From: Hysterangium stoloniferum
Lineage: Eukaryota > Basidiomycota > Agaricomycetes > Hysterangiales > Hysterangiaceae
Direction: 5' to 3'
DNA: 64,000 nucleotides
Assembly: GCA_015178975.1 (NCBI GenBank)
Contig: WHVD01000119.1
Location: 186,001-250,000 of the forward strand
A program made the position numbers and the translations under genes. How positions within the stretch are numbered: position 1 is the stretch's first letter; each line of letters opens with the position of its first letter. This document shows, piece after piece, positions 13,600-24,619 of this stretch. Under the pieces are notes generated by a model. That model was not told where the DNA came from. It saw nothing but the letters and a program-made list of their open reading frames with translations, and did not search any database.

Positions 13600-15155
13600 A
13601 TGGATAGCACTTCCGCAGCACGAGATGTAAGTGCCGATTTTATTTTCATAGAGAGAGACGGGTTAGGACTAACTCTAGTACTAGGAGCAACCTCCTAAGA
13701 AAAAAAGACGCGTCGTGGCGCCTTTGTTCGAATCGGCGTTTGACACGATCGATTCCCCCTATAAACCGCGTCGGTCTGCAGAATCACGGAAGTCATTCAC
13801 AGATGCTTTTCAAGACTTTGCTAGCACGTTTGACCGTTCCACGAAGACAGCATCAACTTCAAAATTAACTGACTCAACCGTTGGAACGATTCCCTCCTCG
13901 GTACAAGGCCTGGAAGATTCATCAGATTTTGTTAAGAGCAAGGAGAAGCGTTTGTCGGATACATTGTTGGATTTTGCTGCCGTATTTGATTTACCTACAC
14001 CATCATTCAAACCGAAAGCTCGTTTGACCAAGCCTGTTTCTAAACTACACACCGAGCGTCCCAACGTATCATTTGAGTGTAAGGTAGATGAAGCATTTTT
14101 CGGTGGAGCAAGTACAGTTCCCCAATCGAATGGAACGAGCACTGTTCCCTGCACTCCTTTACGTCTCATCAAGCCACCGTTATTTAGGGAAGGCCTCGGC
14201 ACAGAAACAACATCGTCAATGAAGACCATACCCTCGCATCCTTCAAAATACCAGGAGACTGTTTCCACGCCAGATGCGAAGGGAAAAGGCAGAGCAATGG
14301 TCACTTCCATGGCATCACACTTATTACACTTGCAAGACTCAGCGTCATCCCATACTCCAAAGACCACGTCCGGCCAGGAGAAGAAACTCGTTTCCCTTGC
14401 CCCTCCTGTTTTTCAAGCGGATTCTTCCGCACTCATCAACAGCGGTTCTCCAGCGATTGGAAATTCCGCAGTTTCTGTCACCCAAAGGGCGGCTATTTTG
14501 ACTCATTCGGTCATCGAACAATTCAAGAATGAAACCGCGAATATTGAACTCTCAAAGTTTGCCCGTGGCTTGTATGTCAGTCCGCAGAAAATGAACAAAG
14601 AATATGGCCAGAAATTTCTCAGGTGTGTTGAATATTGACTTTAACGAGTTCTCGTAAAAAATATTTTTATTATTAAGAGGAGGACTGGCTGAACGTGCTC
14701 AACATCTCCTTTCACGAGCCCACACTAGTTTTACGTTATGGCAAGCTGGAATTCAAAAACAACTAGAAGGATCTTACCAACCCAAAGAAGACCTGCGCCT
14801 CCGCATTTTATCCGTACTGGGCTACACGAGACAACTAGGAAAGCATGCGAGTCTTCCACGAAACGCAGTCACGAGATGCAGGGAAATCCCGGGGGATATC
14901 TCGGAAGAGGAGACACAACCTCAAGAAGGAACTGTCGTATTTCTATTTGCAATGCACGAGAAGGTGAGCTCAGCGGCGAATTTTGGAGAGGGGAAGGATG
15001 TGTGTGTGTGGAGACCCTGGCAAGAGATTGATATGCCAGACTCTTGTGATCGTTTCATATTGCCCCCTATAGAAATGAGGAGTCCCCCTGACTCCCAAAG
15101 CTTGGGTGGGAGGAGGACAGCATTGCTGTGCTCGCGATTTCTTGTGCTGGATTAA
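13600..15155 (+). CDS. Unknown nuclear protein, about 480 residues, NLS at N-terminus
   Basis: I do not recognise this family. Three exons join cleanly: 13600-13626, 13685-14622 and 14678-15155, with GTAAGT...CTAG and GTGTGT...TAAG introns, giving about 480 residues. Residues about 12-19 read PPKKKRRV, an SV40-type nuclear localisation signal that is created exactly at the first splice join. The middle (about residues 20-310) is low-complexity Ser/Thr/Pro-rich and probably disordered, with two related motifs, SFTDAFQDFASTFD and LSDTLLDFAAVFD. The last 150 residues look folded: a helical stretch with FTLWQAGIQKQLEGSY, then TVVFLFAMHEK, VCVWRPWQEID and TALLCSRFLVLD at the extreme C-terminus. 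The two DF-A-FD repeats could be docking motifs and the tail a small beta domain, but this is inference. The reading frame has no lesion. Confidence 0.8.
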
Positions 15156-15963
15156 ATTAAAAGCGTTTCTGTGTGTACTCCCTAGTAGCTGTTGTACTTT
15201 AGAATGTATTCTGACATATTCTCTGTCAAGTTAAGGCACTTTCAGCTCCCATTTAAGAGTTTTCAAGGTTTGACTACTTTATATACGTCAAGACGTTCTC
15301 CCATTTTGCCCCCTTTCACTCATGGTGCAGGACGGACACGGCGTCCCTTATTAGCGTTGTAAGGGGGAAGAACAGACGCGACCCCTATTCCTTGACAGAT
15401 TTTGTCATTGCAGCCGGATGCTGCTACAGGTGACTGTTCTCGATTCGTAGAGTCAACACGCGACTTGTCAATAATATTAAGCAACGCCATGTGGCATTCG
15501 CTGGACGCTCTCGGTAACAAGCAGTTACGAGGAATAGAAGTTATTTTTATTTTGTAAAAGAAAGTGGGGGTCAAAATAACTTCGCGTCCCTCCTAATAAC
15601 TCATAATAGTATTTGCAACTAATGTATATTAGCATTTTTTGATCTGATATTCTGTTGGATAATAAGCACTGATTCATAAGATAAGGGATTTCTTGGACAG
15701 AGACTTGGACGAGCGCCTTTAGGTTTCTTCTTGGTGATACGCTTCGCTTGGGATATTCGCTTGACATAATTCAGTCGGGCTTGAGTGGAGTCGCATGAGA
15801 GATAATTAGATAGCCAGAAGGTTGCATTGGAGACCGCGTATTATGCATCGCCAATTGTTTTGGTGATTGTCTGCTCGCCATATCTCCTATTCTTGATTAT
15901 TGTTGTTCTTACGCCCTATTACTCCTCCTGGTCTTTAACCATTGCAGGACGGATATCAGTACG
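15156..15963. other. Intergenic, possible minus-strand exon
   Basis: The minus strand between about 15800 and 15610 can be read as a basic stretch containing KRITKKKPKGARPSLCPRN, ending at a stop near 15615. It could be the C-terminal exon of a minus-strand gene, but I could not find an upstream exon. A GC-rich minus frame at 15320-15574 gives nothing recognisable. The 3' flank of the upstream gene (15156-15320) looks non-coding. Confidence 0.2.
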
Positions 15964-17480
15964 ATGTCCGAGCCTGTCATCTCGCAAGCAATTATCAATG
16001 GCCAATACCTTAGTGGTAAGGCAATTCACACGTCTAAGCTTTGTTGCACAGACATTGACTCTGTGTGTGTGTAATTTTTTTTTTTTCTTTCAACTATTAG
16101 TTGCTGGATTCATTGTGCTGTTCTGGGACCATTTATTGACTTTAAATAGGGAGAAACAGTACATCTGGTCGTCTCGACAAACTGTGATGAAATGGGCATT
16201 CTTGATAAATCGATATCTGACTCTAGTTACGCTGTTTATTGATGTACACGGTACGTTCGTTATACGGACTTCATATACGGGATTCGTTTAGAACGTATCC
16301 TAGTGTATAGTAGTGGTGTTATCCAAAGGGGTTTGTCGCTCGGTGTAAGTAAATTCAATGTATAGAGTGTGTGGCGTCTTGACCGACTTGGATCCGTTAC
16401 CATTTTGATCCTGAACAGCTGTGAGTAACTGATAGAATCTCGTTTTTCTTTTGACTTCGTAGCTTACGCAAAACTTTAGCTGTCAAACATGGACAGCATT
16501 TTTCACAGCCGTTGGCATAATTTCCCTGCTTTTACAGGACCGTAAGTACTCTTTACTTATCATTCGGCCCATTTGATACAAGCTAATATCTTATGCTTTA
16601 GTATTTGTACTATTAAAGATGTGGCTATTATGGGAGAAACGCGGAATGGTGATGATGTGCTCAGCACTTCTGTTTATTCTGATCGCAGGTGGGGAACTCT
16701 CAGTGACAGCAGTCAATCTTCACTCTGTCTGGTGTAAGCATATTTTCTAGAATCGAAGAGGATGGTTCCGACTCTCATATCAATCTCTTATACGTAGTTT
16801 CTATCCAATATGTCGACCACCTCGGATGCGCATTGCACGAAAAACCCAAATTGTTAGCGGCGCTATGGATACTGAGCGTTTGTATCTCGTTGGTCATGCT
16901 ATCGATAGCAGCCGCTCACGCAACTATTCAGGCCACATTTGATGTTCTCATATTTGTTATGGTATGCGTTAATGCGCTGACACGTCGTCGTGGGTCCCAT
17001 ACCAGTCTCACTCGGACTCTTCTCAAAGATGGTTTTATATTAACCATTGTACGTAAAAGATTTTCTTGACATTTCCAATGGTGACAGCAATTAACAGAAC
17101 GTATAGATTCTTGGTGGTATGTTTTAAATTTATCACGCAAATAATGATTTTTGAGCTAGTGTCCAGTTTTGGAATTGGTTAACTTATACTTGATACTTAC
17201 GGGACCGGTAAGGAACCATGCTCCACCTAAGTTCGTTAGAAGAGGCCTCAGCGAGTAATAACTTACAGGCATCTCGTGTGCTAGTTGGGATCAAGTGAGA
17301 TTTTTTCTCAACTTTAGATATCATAATGATTCACAGCATAATATACATAGCTTCTTCTGGGCACTGGTCACTACATTGGTCTCGAGAATGATTATAAACC
17401 AACGTGAAGCACAACAAACTATGGAACAAGAGACAAATGCAAACCTTATCCATTTGGTTAATAGAAGGGGTGAAATCTAG
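15964..17480 (+). CDS. DUF6533-domain multi-pass membrane protein
   Basis: A member of the basidiomycete-specific DUF6533 integral membrane family, whose function is unknown. Exon 1 (15964-16015) encodes MSEPVISQAIINGQYLS. After an intron with a T-rich 3' end, exon 2 (16101-16250) gives the signature VAGFIVLFWDHLLTLN, then REKQYIW and WAFLINRYL, which are the hallmark residues of the domain. Later exons at about 16470-16540 (CQTWTAFFTAVG), 16600-16735 (VLLKMWLLWEKRGMVMMC) and 16800-17050 (two hydrophobic spans, then RTLLKDGFILTI) supply the remaining membrane segments. The last exon, to 17480, carries the family's closing motif as TLVSRMIINQREAQQ. Not every splice join could be phased, in particular exon 2 to 3 and the 17050-17300 interval. 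No stop codon is seen inside the recognisable exons. A second, broken member lies at 40.9-43.2 kb. Confidence 0.75.
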
Positions 17481-17941
17481 CGACAAAGATGGCATACATT
17501 TAAATGGGCAAAACTTCATTAGACTTCATGTACAGTACTGTCTCGATTCCTTACTCTTCTAATCTTGTAGATCAAACATGGATGCGTCGTCACGGCAGTC
17601 GGCAAGTTGTGTGATGATGAGCTTCTGTCATGGAGCAAGACTCACTGAAAGAAGTCTTAATCGTTGAATAATATTGCATGAAATATTGATGACACAAAAA
17701 ATACTGAGAAGGCATTTAAAATGGCGTTCCATAATTGCATAGACAGTGATGATGGAATGGAATACGACAGTGATGGTAATATGAAATGCCTATATTAAAC
17801 AAACCCATTAACATCATCAAAACCAAATTCTTCTAGAAATGCCGCGTCTGGTGAACAAAGACAAACATGGACAAGTCTTTGCCTCAATCACATGGCGGCC
17901 CATCACGTCGAACATCCCATGGTTTTTCTGGATCAACATTA
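17481..17941. other. Convergent intergenic region
   Basis: This is the space between the convergent 3' ends of the DUF6533 gene and the minus-strand membrane protein. I see only short frames. Its right edge contains the outer copy of a 49-bp tandem duplication that starts at 17913 and reaches into the neighbouring gene's end. Confidence 0.5.
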
Positions 17942-18010
17942 TCAGGATAGCGAGTGTCGTACATCCCATGGTCTCTCTGGATCGACTTTATCAGGAAAGC
18001 GAGCAATATC
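17913..18010. repeat. 49-bp tandem duplication at the 3' end of the membrane-protein gene
   Basis: Two adjacent copies begin at 17913 and 17962, both with CATCCCATGGT and the shared block TTATCAGGA-AGCGAG. They differ at about seven positions. On the minus strand each unit encodes an R-PD-VDPE-PWDV peptide. Because 49 is not a multiple of 3, the outer unit is out of frame and the protein ends shortly after the first. Confidence 0.9.
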
Positions 18011-19500
18011 GGCTAAATATTGTGCTGAGGGAGGCAAATGGAAATATCTCCCCTTCGATGTGTCTGACTTTTGTCGGAAATGGCGAGAAGTGCTGGAACT
18101 GGATCCAGTGCCCGTATGGCTAAGAGACGTTGCACGTTTTCGGGACGGCTTTGGGATTTTGTCTTTGGAACGGGTTCGTTTTTTACGTGAGGGCTTGGGC
18201 TCATCATTCGTAATGATGACAGACCCCCTGAGGTCGGCTAGATCGAGTTCAAGCTGATCTAGCGGTGGTCGTTGTGCGGCCGGCATCATAACAGCCTCCG
18301 CGGTATGACGTCGTGTTGTGCGAGGATGACTATTTGTTGAAGTGGGCTCTTCATCTGTGCGACTCGGTTCGATTGAGTGTGGGGCATCCGGGTGATGATG
18401 GGGGACTACGCTCTCGAAGGGGAAGGGGAACTGTGGTGTGCGTCTCGGCCAAAAGTTGCGACTTACCGCGTAGTTAGTTGCAGACCCTTGCATTTCTGGC
18501 TCTGTGAGGTCTACCCTGGCGCCGGTGGTGGGCCGAATTACGTTACGATATCGCCATCTCCAGAAAGCCCATACACCGGTGCATATAAGGGCCAGAAGAG
18601 CGAAACTACCAAGAACGGCAGCTGCAATAGTACCTGGGGGCGTGCTGCTGCGAGTAGAGATTGATAGTGAAACGACGGCCGTGGGGCTGCTTGTGGGGCT
18701 GACAATGGTCGAGGATGGAGGTTGAAATAGAAGGGAAGATGGTAGCAAATCACCATCAATGCTTAATTCTGCCTGTGAAATGTTCCTGATGGGAAGTCAT
18801 TTTGTAACAATATATTGAGTGAACGAGGGCCGGATCCTCACCAGTGATCTGACATGTTTTGGGGCATGACGTGCGCCCACAATGGAATAAAATCTGATTG
18901 GATCGAGGACGATAACCTTGAAGAGACCGACGATACTATTGAAAATTGCATGTGGTAAAGAAGGGTAAACCTACGGTGTTGTTCCATTTTGATTGGGACA
19001 GCCGGAATTTTCAAAGAAAGCTGCATAACTCAACTCTATTGTGGAGTCAATTCCCTAATTTTATGCCGTAATAGTAAACACCAGAGGACCTGAGTGTCAT
19101 ATTTCGTACACGAACCGAAACGTTATGCCCATTTTGGCATACCCAGCAAGCAGATAACAGCTGGCAGAAACATATATTACAACGGGATTCTGGATATTAT
19201 AAAGGAGACTTTACCGCATATGTAGCGACATTACAGCAGCAGTTGTTGTTCGATGTTGCTTGGGGAGAGCATACAAATTTGTCCGGTATGATGGAGCTAT
19301 CTCCCAGATGGACGAGGCAAAGTGCACTAAGGCCCTGCAGAACATCGCCTGAGGAAAGAAAGTGTCAGCGACATCCAACCACAATGTGTTAGATAGACTT
19401 GCATTGGTTAAACCCGCTCTTGTTGACCGCCCACGGAATGATTGTGGGGTCACACCTTGTGTTACTATCAAGTTTCTCATGACGACTATGACCGTCAAGA
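17942..19500 (-). CDS. Single-pass plasma-membrane protein, Cys-rich ectodomain and SKG6-like TM
   Basis: Resembles the large fungal family of cell-surface proteins with a Cys-rich ectodomain, Ser/Thr stalk, one transmembrane helix and a long disordered tail; their role is unknown, possibly wall sensing. The N-terminal exons (about 19500-19220, start unresolved) read GDVLQGLSALC and then NNNCCCNVATYA. A following exon gives CQLLSACWVCQNGHN, matching the family pattern CxC...LLSAC--CQ. An exon near 18880 has CGRTSCPKTCQIT. The main exon (18748-17942) holds a Ser/Thr/Pro stalk, a TM helix AAAVLGSFALLALICTGVWA, the stop-transfer residues FWRWRYR, then a tail of about 190 residues with basic patches (KPSRKKRTRSKDK). 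The tail ends near PERPWDVRHSLS, inside a 49-bp tandem duplication that shifts the frame. Intron joins in the ectodomain are only partly resolved. Confidence 0.6.
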
Positions 19501-20456
19501 AGGAAACCCCTTGGGCTCATGTAGCTGTAGGCTGTAGTTTATGAGAATAAATGAGCAAATTTCGAAATTAAGAGATTATCGGGGTGATACAAGACAGCTT
19601 CTCACAGACTCAGTCGATGAGTTGATATCTCTCATTCAATTACATCTAAACTTATCGAGTCTCCAGCAGGGCCCGCGGAGTCCGAACTTGAGCCGGAATT
19701 TCGAAGGGGAAGAAGCGAACTGTTGCTGATTGAGGTTACTTTGGCTATTTTCAACTTTGTGCCTGATCAACTCAACTGCATTAGCTTCCAACTTAAAACC
19801 GTTCCAATTCTTAATCACTGAAAGAGAAAAATTCACTAAGAGCGGGCTTTGGTGAGCTAAATATATTGAATATTACTTGTAGCACCTACGTCGCGCATGT
19901 TGAGCGCGCTTTTGAGGCACCGTACGGTCCATCATGCCGTTTCAAGTCGGCTTGATATAGTATGGTTTTCTCTAGCAATGCCAGGTCTGGCACTGGTTGG
20001 CGCTGAATAATTCATCGCCATCAATTACAGTGCTATGTATAGATCAGTAGAATCGCTGTGCAAAACCTAACAGTGCCGCAACATGAAACAACTTTGCCGT
20101 GGCACATGACGACTTCCGATGAACCTTCGGCCACTCCAACAGGATCCGATTAGCTCCATCGAACCCTTTTGGCCGCTATAAAATAACAAATTTGCTAAAA
20201 GTTTGATTATGTGCTCAACCCCTAGGCCGTTTTGCCTTCATCTAAGGATAAAGGGTTGTCTAAATATTACTACAGGAAAATTAGAATAATTCCCACTCCC
20301 GCATTCTAGTGCACAGCCATACACATCTTATGTACTCCCCACTGACCCAAATGCCTTTCTAATACATTATTTTTATCTCGTTTTGTTACTCACACTTAAC
20401 TACATGTTCTTAAGGTGTCAAGGACAAAGGGGAACTAAGTGGAAGACTGGGAGGTC
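19501..20456. other. No confident gene
   Basis: A plus-strand frame of 62 codons at 19541-19729 and an opposed minus frame at 19636-19836 overlap, and neither is recognisable. The rest is AT-rich and without open frames of interest. It ends where LTR-derived sequence starts, near 20457. Confidence 0.4.
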
Positions 20457-20663
20457 TGTACATACTTAGCTGGGGGTCCAGTTCTAAGACAAGTGGCTTT
20501 AACTTATGTGTTGTGCTTTTGCATGGACTGTCTGGGTGTTCCAGTATTTCAGAAACAAGCAAGAAGTATGTTCAAACAAAGTAATCAACACTTAGCTGAT
20601 AACTGGAGGGCTGGAGTCTAAGGTTGATGACAATTAGAGCCTCAGACTTGTTGAAGGCTGGAG
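20457..20663 (-). repeat. LTR family D fragment
   Basis: Degenerate match to the family D LTR seen at 36632-40640 and 46039-46881, read on the minus strand. Shared landmarks are the block ending TTATGTGTTGTGC, then TTCCAGTATTTCAGAAACAA and CAACACTTAGCTGATAACTGGAGGG. It is interrupted on the right by a family A LTR starting at 20664. Confidence 0.55.
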
Positions 20664-21217
20664 TGTTACAACCATGTTGCAACCTGACGGTCCCTGAGGT
20701 TGTTGCCACCTATTGACATTTCAAGTTATCGTTCAAGTCATCACATCGGAAACTGTCGGTCTCCCGATGCTGATGTATGCTTTTGTGGTGATCAAACTCT
20801 GTTTATGCCCCCATCAAAATATACTCGTACTATCTGGTTAAACTCTGATATGTCCCTTTTTATTATGATGATCCATTCTATTCTATGTTTCACATATGTC
20901 TATATACTTGTAACCCTCGGACTATTTCCTTTTCTCGTAATCCCGCTCTCAGTTATTTCACAGCCTCTGAACAAATCGTAACCTTCCCATTCCTAGTCAA
21001 GCTTATTGTCAATAATGTTTTCCACTCTTCTCCTAGTTAGTATTTTCTAGACGCCGAATACTTGTATATGAACCCACTGTAGTTGTAGTTACTAGGCAAT
21101 CAGAATATCGACTCAGAATACCCTCATACATCTCTAGAAGTCTCATACTAAGTATTCCACCCTCCACCTTCACGTGTGCTTGCCCACTCTCGGTCCCTGA
21201 CCCCTTGGCCCATGTCA
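20664..21217 (+). repeat. LTR family A, 3'-truncated copy
   Basis: Starts TGTTACAACCATGTTGCAACC and follows the family A sequence (complete copy at 41650-42372) until CCCCTTGGCCCATG, where about 170 bp of the LTR 3' end is missing. Gypsy integrase sequence on the opposite strand follows within a few bases. Orientation (TGTTAC to CTTAACA) was set by comparing the TATA-like and U5 blocks with the gypsy LTR. Confidence 0.75.
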
Positions 21218-21228
21218 CGAATCAAATT

Positions 21229-22030
21229 TTACTCAATAAAGTCAAATAACTGTTCCAAAGTTTGATTCATGCGTTCAGTTTGGCCGTCGTCTTCTGGGTG
21301 ATAGCCTGAAGTGAAGTGTAATTTCATGTCTAGTGCTTTTCTGAGTGACCTAAAGAAATGAGAGACAAACTCGGATCCGTGATCAGATGTGACATGTGAT
21401 GGAGCACTGTGCTTGGAAAATACATGGGTGATGAATAATTCAGCTAACTGTACAGATGTTATTGTGTCATATGTTGGAATGAAAATACTTTGCTTTGTGA
21501 GCCAATCCACAACAACTAGGATTGCTGTATGACCTTCGGATGCCGGTAGGTGCTCGATGAAATCCATAGAAATCAAGTTCCAGGGTTTTTCCAGTATCAG
21601 CAATTGTTTGTGTAGGCCATATGGTTTGTGTCACTGTGATTTAGAGTATAAACACATTGTACAATATTTGCAATAGTGCTTAACGAAATCTCGGATGCTG
21701 GGCCATGTATATTCTCTTCTAATGAGCAAAAGGGTTTTATTTATGTTAACTTTTCAGAGAAATATGACCAGATCCTGAGAGGATGAGTGCAGTACAGTCT
21801 GAGTGATATTGTAGGGTTATAAATGCATAGGGGGGTCTCATGTGTAACTACAGGGATTATATACTCAGAACAAGAGCAGTAATGAATGTGGGTAATAATG
21901 ACCCCAGTCACTATATGACTCTGACTGCTCACTTTACCCAAAAATCTAACATCTTGTTGACCTGTTTCATCTTTTTGTCTTGCCATATTAGTAGTCCAAT
22001 AATCATTCAGTCTATATAGTCTCAGATCTG
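21229..22030 (-). pseudogene. Ty3/gypsy integrase fragment
   Basis: The minus strand at 21603-21229 encodes the integrase core of the same gypsy family as the 54-62 kb element: ISMDFIEHLPASEG-TAILVVVDW, HVTSDHGSEFVSHFF and FTSGYHPEDDGQTERMNQTL, that is D, D and E of the DDE triad. The frame ends at a stop just after the E region (LFDFIE). Upstream (21604-21730) the zinc-binding region is present as CKYCTMC---KSQ, followed by the TGA-HKPYG junction that is shared with the other gypsy copies. The part at 21740-22030 is more degenerate. Truncated and frameshifted, this is a non-functional remnant between two truncated LTRs. Confidence 0.85.
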
Positions 22031-22047
22031 TTTGAAGTTGGACCTGA

Positions 22048-22650
22048 TGTTACAACTGTGTCACAACCTGACAGTCCCCGAGGTTATCGCCGCCTATTGA
22101 CGTTTCAAGTTAGCATTCAAGTCATCGCATCAGAAACTGTCGGACTCCTGACACTGACATATGCTTTTGCAGTGATCAAACTCCATTTACGCCCCCATCA
22201 TAATATACTCATACTATCTGGTTAAACTCTGATACATCCCTTTTTATTATGATGATCTGTTCTACTCTATGTTTCACATATGTCTATATATACTTGTAAC
22301 CCTCGGACTATTTCCTTTTCTTATAATCCTGCTCTCAGTTATTTCACGGCCTCCAAACTAATCGTAACCTTCCCATTCCTAGTCAAGCTTATTTGTCAAT
22401 AATGTTTTCTGCTCTTCTCCTAGTTAGTATTTTCTAGATGCCAAATATTTGTATATGGACCCGCTGTAGTTGTAGTTACTAGGCAATCAGAATATCGACT
22501 CAGAATACCCTCATACATCTCTAGAAATCACATACTAAGTATTTCCACCCTCTGCCTTCGCATGTGCTTGCCCACTCTCGGTCCCGACCCCTTGGCCTGA
22601 CACTCAACTTATCCTTCAGTCCCAATCAGTAACTCGCTGAGAGGTACTCG
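22048..22650 (+). repeat. LTR family A, truncated and fused to LTR family C
   Basis: Starts TGTTACAACTGTGTCACAACC and matches family A up to about CTTATCCTTCAGTCCCAATCAG. It then passes, within about 40 bp, into sequence matching the second half of LTR family C (GATTGGGGTATTGTCTTGACC). The last 120-150 bp of family A and the first 250 bp of family C are missing, so this is a recombinant or deletion junction. Confidence 0.65.
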
Positions 22651-23038
22651 TCAGGACTGATTGGGGTATTGTCTTGACCGTCACAGATGGGCTTTAACTA
22701 CTAGTGCAATCAGAGTTTCGAACTATACTAGTCGAAACTCAAACCATTCTCTCAATCTGTGTGGACTACATCCACACTACTCTGCTATTTGACTCTCTCA
22801 TTATTCTCTTTGACACTCAAGTAGTCATTCAGAATCGTACTTTACAGTCAATTCTCCTTTATTCGTTTCAGCTCTCTATTCTACTTTAGATAGCTAATTC
22901 ACTCGACCATATTGAACTAAACAGTTAATACGTGTTTGGTCTGTATTAGACTTAGATAGTCAATACATTGTTGTGTCATACCTAAATGGTCAATATTCTT
23001 TGTATATAGAATGGTTAGAACTTCCACCACTCTTCACA
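22651..23038 (+). repeat. LTR family C, 5'-truncated copy
   Basis: Matches the family C LTR found at 53924-54450 plus 62583-62655. It shares GATTGGGGTAT, ACTATACTAGTCGAAACTC and GACTCTCTCATTATTCTCTT, and ends at CCACCACTCTTCACA on 23038. It contains an inverted repeat, GAGTTTCGA then TCGAAACTC, with a 10-nt loop. It abuts the first 25 bp of a copia-type LTR, so it probably inserted into that LTR. Confidence 0.75.
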
Positions 23039-24385
23039 GCTTGCAATACAATGTACTCTAACACACCCACTTTGCAAGTCATTGAGATGTGCAGTAAGTC
23101 CATACACACAAAAAATGAGAAATAAACAATTTGGACACACAAAACAATATTGTGCCTACTCAACACAAAATTCATCCAAAAATTGACACAAAAACCCACT
23201 GCACCCACTAGACACAGAATCCACTCAAAATTTTTGAGAAACCCACTGTGCCCCACTAGATGCAATATCTGTCTGGTACATTTGGCATTGAACTGAACCT
23301 CAGAGCATCCTTGCTCCTAGAACGCATTCCCCCAACCTCCCAGATTACAAAAAAATGCCAGACCTTGGAGCCCTGCTCGCAACTTCTAGTCCACGTGATG
23401 ATTTCAAAGGTGCAAAACATAAGCACTCTTCCCTGTGCTATCAGTAGGGATCTCCAGGTTTTCGGTAGGTAATCCACTTGAAGACGAACCAACTGGCCTC
23501 GGCATGGGACAAAAACGTACAATGTGACCTTCACCATTGCACCTATAGCAATTCTTTGGCTGTTGCACAGTTGGTGAGTCAATTTTCATTTTCATGGCAA
23601 TCTGATTCTCATTTTCTTTTTGCCCTTTTAGATGGCTTTCTTCTTCTACTAGTGCTGCAGAAATTTCTTCAATGGTAAGTAATCCCATGCACTGCATAAG
23701 AGCAGTTGCTACTACACTAAATTCCAGAGCCAAACAATAGATGAGGACATCCAGCACATCCTCATCATGTAACTCAACTCCAATCGCTCAAAGCTGTGAA
23801 GCAAGTGTCAAAATACCATGGACATATTCCATCACTGGTTTTTTGACATCATGCTGGTACATATAGAGCTGGCATTTCAATGAAATCCAATTGGCCCGAT
23901 TATTTTCCTGATAGATTTTTGCAAGTACTTGCCATGCCTCTGGTCCAGTAATGCAATCCTGAATATATGATTGTTGGCTTGATGTGATTGTGAGTCCAAT
24001 TGCTGTGTATGTAACCATCCTCCAAATGCTTTTCCCATTCCAAATACTCCTTGCTATTCTCATCTTTAGGTGCCTTTGCTCCACCACTAACAACACTCCA
24101 TGATCCAGCATGTCGTAAAACCATTGACAGTGAAAACTTCCATTCATGGTAGTTATCACCCGAGAGTTTTGGGATGCTTGCAAGTAAGGTGTTGATGTTG
24201 GACATAGGATAATGAGATAGTATTAATGTGACTCTTTAAAGCAATGGGGCCCATAACCTGTATGATGTTGATGGTATAGTGAAAATGGACAAAGTGTATT
24301 TACAATGACTAAGCTACTGTAAAGTATGAAATAGCTGAGTGTTGAGATGCATCAACAGCTTGCAATACAATGTACTCTAACAGAT
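23039..24385 (-). mobile_element. Gag-only copia-type retroelement, 3' LTR truncated
   Basis: A short LTR element on the minus strand. The 5' LTR is about 127 bp (24385-24259, starting TGTTAGAGTACATTG). It is followed directly by a primer-binding site GGTTATGGGCCCC, complementary to the initiator tRNA-Met anticodon arm and identical to that of the nearby copia element. Next comes a copia-type gag (24205-23404) and about 340 bp of non-coding sequence. The first 25 bp of a 3' LTR (23063-23039) repeat the 5' LTR start and are then cut by LTR C. There is no protease, integrase or RT. Apart from the missing LTR end, the element is about 1.35 kb, which fits a non-autonomous element of the TR-GAG kind rather than a random truncation. 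Confidence 0.65.
23404..24205 (-). pseudogene. Copia-type Gag with zinc knuckle
   Basis: Starts MSNINTLLASIPKLSGDNYHEW, the usual Ty1/copia Gag opening (L-G-NY--W). It continues with a frame change near 24030 into GPEAWQVLAKIYQENNRANW and LYMYQHDVKKPVMEYV, which is the UBN2-type Gag core. A TGA stop lies near 23786, after the LASQL motif. The C-terminal part has the zinc knuckle CYRCNGEGHIVRFC (CX2CX4HX4C) and closes at 23404 with SAYVLHL. One frameshift and one nonsense codon make it inactive as it stands. It is the only coding region of its element. Confidence 0.8.
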
Positions 24386-24411
24386 ATATACTTTCAGAAT
24401 GAAATAAGAAA

Positions 24412-24619
24412 TATTGGTAATATAATATATATTAGTAAAGGTTCCCGACGACTCCATCACATTCCAGTGTAACAAGTCAGCGGCTCACTAATGCTATGTT
24501 GTGGGGCCGGCAACTCGATATCCCGTATCCAGAAATATTAGTAATTAGTTAATATTTATTTAGTATAAAAGGTCTGATAATCATCACAAATAATAATATA
24601 TTATCATCTTTTGACTACA
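24412..24619 (+). repeat. Copia 5' LTR
   Basis: 208 bp, nearly identical to 29458-29665. A TATA-like TATAAAAGG lies about 60 bp before its end. Confidence 0.92.
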
